64,000 bases of DNA from Adiantum capillus-veneris. Taxonomy: Eukaryota; Streptophyta; Polypodiopsida; Polypodiales; Pteridaceae. The translations under genes were made by a program, and so were the position numbers. The notes under the pieces were generated by a model that was not told the DNA's origin, did no database searches, and saw only the letters and a list, made by a program, of their open reading frames with translations. Of this stretch, positions 51,783 through 62,537 are shown piece by piece. The stretch lies in assembly GCA_014529385.2 (NCBI GenBank), contig CM043969.1, forward strand, positions 37,569,922 through 37,633,921. The letters run 5' to 3'. Position 1 is the stretch's first letter. Every line of letters begins with the position of its first letter.

Positions 51783-54076
51783 CTAACTGTTTGCATCATT
51801 CTTCCAACAAGAGAAAGCGAATCGTCTCTTCTCGTTCAAGCTGAGCAAAGACCGTATATTGAGGTCTGTGTGGCAATGATAGAGGCGATACACATTGATT
51901 GTTGCCCTTAGAGCCTCTTTAAACCATTCGGCTCCATACAATGCCTCTTCGTTGGGAATGGCTTCCATGGCATCTCACGCAGACTTGATTCTATTCTCAA
52001 GATCGTCAGTCATCACGAAAAGAAAGAGAAGTGCGCTACAGTAGCTAGTGAACAATTTCACAAAAATAATACAAGCAATACCAATTTATAGCAATTGTGG
52101 GAATATTAAATTATTTCTTTATTCATGATGTGACACATAAACAACCATCTTCCAAATTTGAAAATTGTTTGAAAAATTTTGCAAAACAATGCACAAAAAT
52201 GTGGCCATCATAAGATAAAATTAGAACCTGGTAGTATTGTCCATTTTGTGAACTGACATACAAAAAAATTGAAAATGTCAAATGCTATGCATCCATGCCT
52301 GGATAGGTCCTGCCTCGGCTCATTGCCCTGAATATATCACATCTTCCAAAATTGGTTGATGGATAAACATGTTCTCATTTTGGCTTAACCCTAGTACACG
52401 CAGATAAATAAAATACAAATGTTTACATACAAGATATGGTTTTTGCTTTGTCACCCGTTCCATGAAGTTTGGACATGTGCACGATGGCTGGTTGCAAATA
52501 CAAACATTGTACAACCCGAGATGAAAACAGACATCGCGTTTCCATGTATTTCTCTTTCATTTCACAAGTTGCAATAGTCAGAAGGTCGTGCATGCTGTAA
52601 ACAAATTGTTAGAGAGGGAGTCAAAGGCAACCCACATTGCTGTCAAGGTGCGCCATGTACCTTGGATCATAGACATGACATGCCATAGTCACCCAATCGT
52701 TCACGCATTTAGTGTGATCAAATTAGATCCACGCACGTTGAAGATCGCCATCCCCGTCTTGTTTCATTCGGTTCACTAGGTCCACACCGAATGCTGGACC
52801 AATTGTGGACATTTTGAAGACATAACATTTCTTTCCCTCCTACCTTGACTTGGAAACTTGCTTCCATGGAAAAATTCATATGTGCAATCTCCCTTTAGCT
52901 TTAGGATCGCATCAATGCCAAAAGATTCTTTGTCTCCACCTCTCCATAAACTAGATACTGACCTTTAAAACCTAGCAATGCTCATAGTGTTCAAAGCAAT
53001 TATAATTCAGCATAGATTTTTGCAATGAAATAAGAATCTGAGAAATGCGCATACCAATTATCTTGCACCAATGGTTCCAACTCCTCAGCGATTGCAAATA
53101 GCTGTTGCTCACCTAAAATTCCCTCGTTGATGTTGCTGCGAAGAAGTTTTGTACTTATAATTTCTTTTGCCAAACACATTTAAACCTTCCTGGCTCCTAC
53201 ATGTGGATCAATGGTCAAAATCCTTTGCACCATCACCTTGGTGTCGTCCGTTAGTGTTTTGAATGTGCCACTGCGCTCATTGTGTCTATTTATGCCACGA
53301 TGAATCATGACTCTGGTGGCCATCTCATCTGATGGCATGACATAGTATACTACACAATCACATGTTGCAGTACAGAAAGCAATCGCCTTACAAAAGTGGC
53401 ATGTAAGGATCTCATCTTTAATCTTACAATATTGTTTGGGTGCAGGTGCCTTTTGTATGTACCTGTTGAAATGACTTGTATTGGGAATATGATAATTAAC
53501 CAAGCGGGCATATTGTTCATTCATGCACTTAGAGATCCTAAGCAATGACTAAGACGCACTACACACGGGAAAACTATATTGCACGTTTGTGGCTTCTACC
53601 ACAAATGAGGATTATAATTATGCTCCATTGTAACCATATGGTGCAACCTCCCCATGGTAGGTGGAAATTCTAAAACAAGATCACCATTGTAAGCCCTTGG
53701 AATCTCTGTAACTTGTTCCACTTGTTGTATTTGCATCAAACACTTTGTCAATGTACCCGTCTTTTCGGCCTGCATAAGTTATTGTCTTGTACTCCTTTTG
53801 AAGCTCTTTGGAAGCAAAACTTGAGGCGGGTGCAAAGATCTACTATCTCCTTCTGAGCAAAGTGCACTTCTGGCGGACTGTCCACAATGGGAATGGGAGT
53901 CGTGCTGGGTGAGCTTGCTTAGTGTGCTTGATGGGACACGTTGACTTTGTATTTACGTGAAAGTTGTTCATTCAGTACATAGATGATTTCACCCAAATTG
54001 TTGAGCGTCCTCTCAAGAGGCACAATCATCTCAATATCACCAACTTCAATCACTACATCTAAAGTTGTAAATTGCA
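51783..54076 (-). pseudogene. Decayed MULE-like transposase with zinc-binding N-terminus and SWIM finger
   Basis: Minus strand. A start at 54076 gives 'MQFTTLDVVIEVGDIEMIVP' and 'LERTLNNLGEIIYVLNEQL'. The text goes on in changing frames: 'ELQKEYKTITYAGRKDGYID', then a cysteine/histidine domain at 53545-53180 ('CHFCKAIAFCTATCDCVVYY', 'ATRVMIHRGINRHNERSG') that resembles FLYWCH/WRKY-GCM1-type DNA-binding fingers. DDE-like text at about 53160-52590 follows ('DCTYEFFHGSKFPSQGRRE', 'NDWVTMACHVYDPRYMAHL'), then a SWIM finger near 52500-52400 ('CTCPNFMERVTKQKPYLVCK' followed by H). FLYWCH-DDE-SWIM is the usual Mutator-like layout. In-frame stops (for example TAA after 'VGARKV'), shifts and a gap in the catalytic region make it inactive. 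51968-51783 is a helical segment that may be its tail. Confidence 0.62.
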
Positions 54077-54301
54077 TTGGATAAATTATTTATAAAAGTA
54101 ATGATTCAAATGTTATAAATTTACCATTGTAAAAAAGATAAGAAAGTTCTTTATTAAGAAACAATAAAGGACATGCCATAATAATAAGCTAAGCAAATAA
54201 TTAAACATAAAATCTCATTATAACAACTAACAAATTGTTTATATACTCACGGTTAATAATATAAGTGTTATAAATTTAAATATAATAATATTTTAACAAA
54301 T

Positions 54302-55320
54302 TTATTTTAAATTATGAGTGTGTGTGGCAAGTGCACGTGCGCACACATACGTGCGTGGGGCACACACACACACACACGTACTCGGTGTGAGTATGTGTGT
54401 GACACACAGACACACTCACATCGGGTGTGTGTATGAGGGGAGGCGGCATGCGTGGGCCAAACGCTGCCACGCGATGGCGTGTGGCCCTGCGTGGCCCCTT
54501 TTCCTTGTGTCATGGGAAAGTGGTTGACCACGTGACCACAAGGCGGCCTGCGTGGCCGCCCCGTGGCCACGTGGTCAACCACTAGGCTGTAGGGCGACGC
54601 ATGGCCCTTGGGCCACAAGCCGCTCAACGGCCCTTGGTGCATATGGCAGCGTGTGGCCCTGTGGCAAGTGCGCGCGCGCACACACACACACACGTCGTGT
54701 GTGTGTGTGGGAGGGGGGGCAGCATGCGTGGGCCACATGCTGCCAGGCGATGGCGTGTGGGAACATGTGGCCCATGCACTCTTGGCACCTAGTGCCATTG
54801 GGGGGCCACGTATCCCCAACGATCAAGTGGCAGACCACGTGGCCACGGGGCAGCCACACAAGCCGCCATGTGGCCCGCCACGTGTACCGTCATCAATCGA
54901 CGATACACATGGCATGCCACCTGTACTGTCGCTGGGCGGTGGTACATGTGGCACGACACCTGGCCTCTTTTAAGGGGCCATGTGTTGTGCCACGTGTACC
55001 ACCGCCGACAGTACACATGGCATGCCACATGGCCATCGCGTCGTCGACGTGGCAATGCAGTGTCCACGGTGGCATGCCACGTGTACTGTCGATTGCTGAC
55101 GATACACATGGCAGCTTGCGTGACCATCCCGTGGCCACGTGGTTTGCCACTTGGCTGTTGGGAGGCGCGTGTGTGTGTTGTGTCAACGACACAACACACA
55201 CACACGCATGCACAGAGGTGTGTGTGTGCGTGCTTGCCACACACACACACACACATATCCACGCGCGCGTCACACACATCACACACACATATATCCATCA
55301 CACACACACACACACACTAT
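54302..55320. repeat. GT-rich block with repeated CACGTG motifs
   Basis: About 1 kb, GC-rich in the middle and bounded by (GT)n/(CA)n and then by AT-rich DNA. GCCACGTGG-type palindromes recur many times. Long frames on both strands (for example 54552-55337 plus) result from the base composition and are not proteins. Much of the right two-thirds is a palindrome, listed separately. Confidence 0.75.
54775..55165. repeat. Large imperfect palindrome (foldback) of about 390 bp
   Basis: Arms of about 190 bases meet at TTTTAA near 54970. GTGGCACGACACCTGGCCTC is mirrored by GGGGCCATGTGTTGTGCCAC, and farther out AAGTGGCAGACCACGTGGCC (54825) is mirrored near 55150. A single strand could fold into a long hairpin. 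No coding capacity. Confidence 0.85.
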
Positions 55321-55493
55321 TATTATTATTATTTTAAAAATTTATAAAATATAATTTTTATTTGAAACTTTATAAATAGCTTGCCACATTTCTTTTTCAA
55401 GTTCTCTCAATCTCTACTTTCTTACCTTAAGCACATTTCTCTCTATCCTTCCATCTCTACTTCTCTATCTTAAAATCATTTCTCTCCTTTCAC

Positions 55494-58373
55494 TTGATCT
55501 CACTTTCTCATAGAGCTCCCTATGATGACAAACTTCTTCGCTTACCTCTATATCGACTTCTTTCGAATCCGGCCATCCGCATGCATGATGACCATGTGGT
55601 GGATTTGCAACTTTCCATTGCAAATAAATGCTACCAACCAACCATGGCAAGATTTATTGTAAGTGAGCGGATTCCCCTGGGGACGATCATAAGCAATTCT
55701 CTCGTTGTGGTCCCACTTTGAGAGATCTTGCGATGTCATATAACTTGGATGAAGAGTTTCATCTAATCCTTGAGCTTAGTCACATGGTCAAGAAGTACTT
55801 TGTGGTTTGGGATGGAAATCACAGATTGGAGGCATGGATGCAGTGGATGAACGAGAACGACATCCCCATTGAGGAGGCACCACGGGTGAAGTGTGTGCTT
55901 GTTGATTTTCAACCTCATGAGACAGTGGAGTTTTTATTGGTTTTGGGAATGATAAACATGTAAATTCAATTGTTTCTTGCGAATCTAAATGCATCTTATT
56001 GTTTTTGACAATGTGTATTACATCTGAGTGTTAAACAAGGCCACAAGCGTTTCAATCCCTCACAGATATATTCATGATGAGAAAGCTAGGGCTAGTGGAC
56101 CCAACTTCACTCCTACAGAAATTTTCGAAAAGAGTGTGACTGGCAGCAAAGAGGGCTTTGAACTTTAGGGGTCCAAACAAATCAAAGTGACTAAAATTGC
56201 CAATGGCTGTCCTTGCTCAACTCATTTGGAAGGTATGCTTGAAAGCAATGCTAAATGAGCATGTGATTTGATTATGATTTCTTATTATACATATTTTGAT
56301 TGTGTCCTTTGCAAATGATAGGAAGAGTTTGATGCTATGTAAAATAGCAAAATTGAAGGGCTGCCACAAAAGGGAGCTTAGACTACGACTTGGCACCTGA
56401 CGCTTACGAGCAAAGTATCGTTTTTGGGCTATCTCAAATAGAGAAGTATTTCACGCGCAAAGGGCTTGAGATAGCAATAATTGCAAATCCAAAAAAATGG
56501 CAACAACTTTTTAAAAAAATGTATATCATTTACAGGCTGGGACAAGAAGACCACCAAAATGACACCATCTAGAGTGACAGAGGTTGTGCGGGTACGCATT
56601 AGCCCCAAAGAGTAAGTAAATGTTTGTAAGTCATTTGATATCTTTCTCTTTTGATTATGTCTCAATGAAAAAGAAGACTCCCTTTGCCTACGCTAGGAAG
56701 TGTCGCTTAATTGACTTGCTCCAAGGTGGGGATGCAACCTTGAAAGAGAATGGCATAGGGTTGATGGAGAAGGCATAGATCCAATGGCTTCGTTATCACG
56801 TGTATTGGTGGCAATTGGAAAGGTGGATCAAGTGATTATGTCCTCGAATCAGTATGTTGGTGATCTAACTTGTGTCCTTTTATTTGATGTAGGAGAGTGC
56901 TTGAGATGACCGAGAAAATGGAGGGCGAGAATCAACATGTTGCAGACCTACACGAGAAGGCTGAAGAGAGTCATGGTTGCACACTCGCACACACATTGCA
57001 AAAATATAGACGGAACCACTTTGGCAAAGCCTTCAAGAAGTGGAGTGCACGGATCAAGTCCACACAAGATCCTGAAGAGCAACCCCACTTCGCTTGCACG
57101 GCACGATGCATGTTCTACAGGTTGGATATCTTTGCTAAACACATTACGTATGTTTTGTAGCACACACTAATCTTGTCATGGTGAAACAAAACATTATTTG
57201 CTGTCTTGTAGATGGTGGAGAGATGCTCTAGTCTTCCCCATTCCCGAGCACCCCAGTGATGCATGGTGTATGTCGGAGAGAGAGGAGACGGGCTTATATC
57301 CAAACGCATGGATAGATGACTTGCGGCCAAAGGGAGCGTGGAGAAAGTGTCCTTGGTGGCTGGATTACCCGGATAAGGAGTACCCACCCAAAGAGGAAGC
57401 ACTTTACATAGGTATCGTGCTATGTAGATTTTACCTTTGCCATACAATACGACATGGATAACAGTAACCTTCATTTTTTATTTAATAGAGGAGCATTATG
57501 CTTCACGGAAGAAAGCCGTTGTGATAGAGGATGCACTCTCTCCGAACAAAACAAAGAAATCGGCCTCAAAGAAATACCCAAAGATTGGCTCCGCATCGGT
57601 CCTGCAAGCCCCCTTGGCTGACCGGCAACGTGGGAAGAGAGCTATGGCCTCCAATGATAGTGAGAGTGAGCATGTAGTTGAGGAGAATTCTATAGAGGTC
57701 AACGATAGTGCTCAGAGCCTTGGTGCTATGAGCCACAATGTACCAACACTTTCCTTCACTTTGAGACCAGTAGGGGGCACCCAAGCGTCACCTCCATCTT
57801 CACCATCACAGGGCAGGGCTGCAGAGGACCTATCAGACATGGCCAGAGTGGTCGAAGTTAACTCTCCAGGTAAATGGATAATGTTGAATTATTCTCTTTA
57901 GCATTGCATGCAAGATATATTTAATCTTATGTTGAGCATACAAATATGCTTGTAGAGCGACGCCACCTTGCTAGTGTCAAGTGTTTGGCAACAACTATTC
58001 CTGATGTGTTGTGCAATGACAGGTAAGCCATGCTATTTTGACTTCCTAGTTATGGCCATAATTTTAGTGCTAATGAAGATTTTGTGTAGATCTATGCAAT
58101 CACTACGTACATTCTTGGGCATACGTTTGATGTACATGGCCTTTCCCATACACACTAGGCCATATGCAACTATCCACAGGTGGAGTTCCTTTATGGAACC
58201 ACTGGGATAGCGAACTTGTGGATGCTGCATTCCTTCTCGCAACCGAGTTTCTTTGGGTTGATGGCATGGTTGTGGTGACATGTTGTGCACGTCTATCGCA
58301 CGTGTCAATGCAAGGGACTTGCCGATACATTGTGTGTGAGCCACAAATGGCTCCAAGCACACAACTAAACTAA
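55494..58373 (+). pseudogene. Multi-exon gene with ParB/sulfiredoxin-like N-terminus, decayed
   Basis: Plus-strand exons read by GT-AG borders: 55494-55959, 56066-56232, 56322-?, 56893-57147, 57212-57411, 57489-57869, 57956-58022 and 58180-58373. Exon 1 holds 'HDDHVVDLQLSIANKCYQPT' and then 'YFVVWDGNHRLEAWMQWMN' and 'PRVKCVLVDFQPHETVEFLL'; the DGNHRLEAW core matches the nucleotide-binding GxxR-type box of ParB and sulfiredoxin folds. The exon 1-2 junction keeps frame ('GMIN|IYIHDEKARASGPNF'). The tail 'VPLWNHWDSELVDAAFLLAT' + 'VDGMVVVTC' could be a Rossmann methyltransferase strand, unproven. Damage: a frameshift near 55680, TAG at 56166-56168, and probably TAA near 56340. Function unknown; alternatively a transposon accessory gene. 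Confidence 0.55.
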
Positions 58374-58391
58374 TCTAGCAAGCTCAAGAGA

Positions 58392-58513
58392 GCAAGGGTG
58401 TGTCACTCACCGCCCTACGCTCGCCTTTGTGGAGGATTCCTCGCCGCGAAGAACAAGGAGCCACCATTGCGCCGTGCTCAACCGCTTCGTCGCCGCCATG
58501 CCATCGCTGCAAT

Positions 58514-58570
<57 letters not shown>

Positions 58571-58716
58571 GGTGTGTCACTCACCGCCCTACACTCGCCT
58601 TCGTGGAGCATTCCTCGCCGCGAAGAAGAAGGAGCCACCGCTGTGCCGCGCTCAACCGCTTCACCATCGCCGTCGCCGTGCCGTTGTCGCAATGCTCAAT
58701 CGCACACACACACACA

Positions 58717-58765
<49 letters not shown>

Positions 58766-58790
58766 GCATACACACACACACACACAAGGA
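58392..58790. repeat. Duplicated unit of about 170 bp with (CT)n and (CA)n tracts
   Basis: GGGTGTGTCACTCACCGCCC begins at 58395 and again at 58569. Each unit continues through 'TTCCTCGCCGCGAAGAA' and ends in a long CT tract (58513-58567 and 58717-58761); CA tracts flank the second. Open frames in three registers here are repeat artefacts. Confidence 0.85.
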
Positions 58791-58859
58791 GATGAAGAAG
58801 AAGAAGATGGAGATGGAGCAAGAGCACTCTTCAATTGCAAAAATGAAATAATGAGTGAA

Positions 58860-59084
58860 TTTTAGGTTTAGTTGACTTTTATATGAGCTCACCCCATTCA
58901 TAGTTGGGCGCCCCTGCTTAGCCAACTAACCCCTTGAATGTTCCTGTTAGAGTGCGCTTCTCATCGGCCGATCACTCTTACCCTTTTCCTATTGGACCGA
59001 CAAGCCCGGTACCTGACTCTTCCAAATAAATAATAGGGTGTTCGTTGTAGGTGATAGGGTGTCCGTGAGCCGTGAGGGTTAACA
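58860..59084 (-). repeat. Element K 3' LTR (left border approximate)
   Basis: On the minus strand TGTTAACCCTCACGGCTCA begins at 59084, directly after AGGAAAGGGGGCA. The other border is not defined by a repeat here; about 58860 is where low-complexity DNA begins. Confidence 0.5.
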
Positions 59085-59097
59085 TGCCCCCTTTCCT

Positions 59098-60900
59098 GAT
59101 GTAGATTTTGTCCTCGGAAGCTATTGAGTTGAAGCTCGTTCCTCGAGGTGGAAGATCATTTGAGATGAATGTCCTTAGCCTTCTTCAGTCACTGCAAAAT
59201 CAAACAACATTGGCACAGTAATTGCATTCTCATATAAAATTAAAAAGCATATGCAGTTGTAGGCAGACATAATGATTGGTAATAGAATTTTAAACCATTT
59301 GTCAGCAATAAACATTAAATTGCAATATAATCAAATGCATAAACAGTTGTGAAGGTAAAAAATTAAACAAGTATGGGGTCGCTAATTTAACGATCGAAAG
59401 GCACTAAAGATCGACTATCAATACCATGGGAAAGCTTCTCAATTTTCTCTGGTCAATTAAGTTGTTTAATCGCGAGAGCCAAGTATTTCATGTCCGAGGG
59501 CTGACTAGAGGCTATACCTAGAAGACCTTGTAGTTAAGCTACGATAAAAAGAAATTGCTCATGAAATAATCACTTGACTTATTTCCTTTTCTTTGACCCC
59601 CCAAAGTCTTTTCACATTGTTTCAATTTTGATGTGTGTGCTTATTTTGTATGCCTTGGGTTTTTTTGCTTTTTAAGGAAAAGCGCCCACACTGGGAACCT
59701 CTAGGGCTCTAGTACCATAGGCGATACATGTGAGTGAAGTACCAAATCAAGCTGAGATTTTTCTTCCAGCTTAAGATTTTACATTATGGCACTTTGATTT
59801 TTTTAATTTATTTTTTGTTCGTTTGTTTTCAGTATTTTAACTTTGTAACTTTGGGGGTCATATAACTGTTACCCTCCCTAGGCTCATCACATTAATAAAC
59901 TCCCTTTATAATACTTAAGCTAAAGGTCAATAGGGACTAAGCCCACTAGAAATCCCTAGTACATTTCACACAGTGCTGCCTAAATCGGATTAAGAACCTA
60001 AGTAACCATTGATTATTAGGAAGGCATTCCCTATGGTATTAAGAGAAGATCTGTAACACCTAGCTTGGTCAAACTAGCTTAGTCGGACTGCTTGATTTTT
60101 AAACCTAGAAAAGTGATTATGACAAAAAGTTACCATGAATTTAATGTTGGATACTAAGAAAATGTGCTGAATATTATGCTATCAATCACAATTAAAGCAG
60201 ACAAACATGGATGCAAAAAAGATAAGGGGCCATGCTAATGGACAAGAAACACTTGTTTGTGTTGATGATCGCACTTGATTTGAAAAGTGGATGAGAGAAA
60301 GATTCCATGAAGGTCCAAATCCTAACCACAGCAACACGTTCCTGTACACACGAGGAAACACAAAGAATACCTCTAGGAGGCACATCGGTGGGAAGAAAGA
60401 ACTTTGCTAATCACTAAACTCTAAAACAAGCATACTCCTATCGTACTAATCCTACCTACCCTCCATCACTCGAGTGATGGGGATCAAAGGTGTTTTATAG
60501 CATAGGTTTCTGTTTGAGTGTACCGGATGCGAATGTGTAGGTTTGGGTCAATGTTTTGACTTTTATTGTGCATACTCGTTTGCTAATTTCTCTTGCTCTT
60601 TATCATTTTTGTTTTTTGTGAGTATAGGGCTTTATATATACATTCCCTAAGATAGGAAAGCTCAAGGGTCAGGGAAAGAAGGGTAAGAGGGAAATAAATC
60701 AATAGGCTGACGTGAATGAAGACTCCCCTTTTCCTTGGATAGATCATACTTTGAAAGGATGTCATCACCTTTTGGAACCAGTTATTCCAATTGGTAATAG
60801 GTGAGGATTTTAGCCAATAGTTCTCTATTACCTTGGGTGCCTCATCGAGTTGCAAGGGTGGTAATGTATTCTCCCAAGATCAAATTTAAAGTGGTTCATT
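59098..60900 (-). other. Element K 3' non-coding region, no gene seen
   Basis: About 1.8 kb of AT-rich sequence between the protein-coding part and the polypurine tract of K. No frame shows RT, RNase H or integrase motifs. Possibly the place from which pol was lost. Confidence 0.55.
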
Positions 60901-60906
60901 AGGTGA

Positions 60907-61650
60907 TTATTGGACACTGGGAGGTGTGGATTCCTTTATAGCTTTATGGAGGTCCACTATTGTAGGTGGAGGCTGTGGAGAAGCTTTTACCTCTATGGAT
61001 GCATTACATGAGGAGCTAGAAGCTTCATGGGACTCCCCCCTTCCTGAGCTAGGTGGAACAAATTGTTCTTTCTTCGGTACCCAAACTAGCTCTGGAGCCG
61101 GTGTGTAGCATTCAGTGATTTTTTTCTTTCCACAATCATCAATTTGTTTTGGAGCTACAGGATTGGGCACACATGGGCTAGGTGAAAATTAAGAACACAA
61201 TCTACGTTTTGGCACCCAGATTTGATCATTTCCTTGATAGTAGTTTTGGGCTTCCAATAGTCGTTTAGGAATCCAACGCAACGTTTCTTTATATTTCTTG
61301 GGGCGAGTGGGATGTTTCTTACAAGGCTTCTGTTTTTTAACAATAGCTATGGTCGCTAAAGAAGCTTTAGGGACCCACTTGTATGTTTTCTTCGTTATAT
61401 TAGGATGAGTCTTGTCAAAAACTATACGCAGTGCTTCTAGCATATTTAAGGGTACTAGTGGTTGCATTTCATCCCCCTCAAGTGTTACCCAGGTCGTCCC
61501 TTTATTTCCCCAAGTGTCTATGGTTGCTGCTAGGTGGACCCAATCCACATTGTCCGACTCAGTCATCCCAGGTAGTACATCCATATAAGGAGAATCTTCC
61601 CCAACATCAGTGTCCGCTTTACACGTGTAACAATACCGCAATGTGGCCAA
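60907..61650 (-). pseudogene. Element K region downstream of protease with repeated W-V/I-P-K motifs
   Basis: Two adjacent minus-strand frames (61650-61189 and 61170-60907). They contain 'YKWVPKASLATIAI', 'LRWIPKRLLEAQNYY', 'IWVPKRRL' and 'LVWVPKKEQFVPP', four occurrences of W[VI]PK at irregular spacing, with short cysteine/lysine stretches between. No enzyme motif. The frames are separated by a stop, so this part of K is probably not translated as one protein. Function unknown. Confidence 0.5.
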
Positions 61651-61759
61651 GTGAACTGTGGTGTCAGATCTATGATCAATTATGAACCTATTTCCTAGAG
61701 GATATGCTCGACTAGTTACAAGATCTACTCGAATAACAAAATCTTGGAACTGTAGGTAG

Positions 61760-62525
61760 ACATTGTTTTTAGACTAGTCATGCCATAGTATGCTTGGAGA
61801 AATCCATAACAATGAAGGTAACTCTTATTTTATGTCCAAAGACCTTGATCTTGAGATCTTCTAGCATCCCGATAGGTTTAACAATAGACCCATTGGCCAT
61901 CTTCACTACTATGGTTGTGGTCACAAGGTGAGGGTCTTCCGATAGTTTCCCATCAATTTTTAGTCACAATGCTAACCCCAGAGCCACCATCAAGGATTCC
62001 CTTCACAGTTAATCCCTTAGTAGTGATTGGTATGGCCGCATTCGATTCATCACCCTCAAAGTATTGTCCCAACTTTTTAACAGGTATTTCTATAACAAGG
62101 TTCTCATCTAGGTTGGGTTGTGGATCTAAGTGTTCCTCCTCTATTGGCATCTCCCCAGCTCCATCCATCTGTGAAAATTGTGATAGTCCAAACTTTAGTT
62201 CTCCATTGAGGAGAGCTCGAAGAGCTGAGACTAGCTCAGGGTCTTTATATAGTTTGGACATGATGGTGGTTCTAACTTCTGAAGACATGAAATTCATCAA
62301 TTTGGCAGTGTTTAACGACACCTTTTGGGCTTCAGTCCCTTGACATGGAGAAGATGGGATCTCCATTTCTTTGATAGGATCAGGTAGTCCCTGTGTAAAC
62401 ATTCTTTCCATCAAGACGTGAGTACGCCCACTTTCCCATGACTTTAAGTCACTTTGTTCTTGGATGACACTAGGTATGGCTAAGGTTCTATGGACTTGGT
62501 GAAGTTGTTGTTGCGTAGGAAACAC
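61760..62525 (-). pseudogene. Element K retroviral-type aspartic protease region
   Basis: Minus-strand frame 62525-61953 ends with 'KGILDGGSGVSIVTKN' and a stop. The protease then goes on in another frame with 'VVKMANGSIVKPIGMLEDLK' and 'VFGHKIRVTFIVMD'. Active-site DGG plus MANG...PIGMLEDL corresponds to the N-terminal half and flap of Ty3-type proteases. The preceding text ('SSEVRTTIMSKLYKDPELVS') is a linker. A stop and frameshift in the middle inactivate it. Confidence 0.72.
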
Positions 62526-62537
62526 GGTGTCTATAAT

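Noticed and set aside
54552-55337. 261-codon ORF in the GT-rich block, with several overlapping ORFs on both strands
   Set aside because: His/Thr/Val-rich text from CA/GT and CACGTG repeats, open in many frames at once; no domain.
58398-58925. Overlapping long ORFs of 100-155 codons
   Set aside because: Open in three frames because of CT/CA microsatellites and the duplicated unit.
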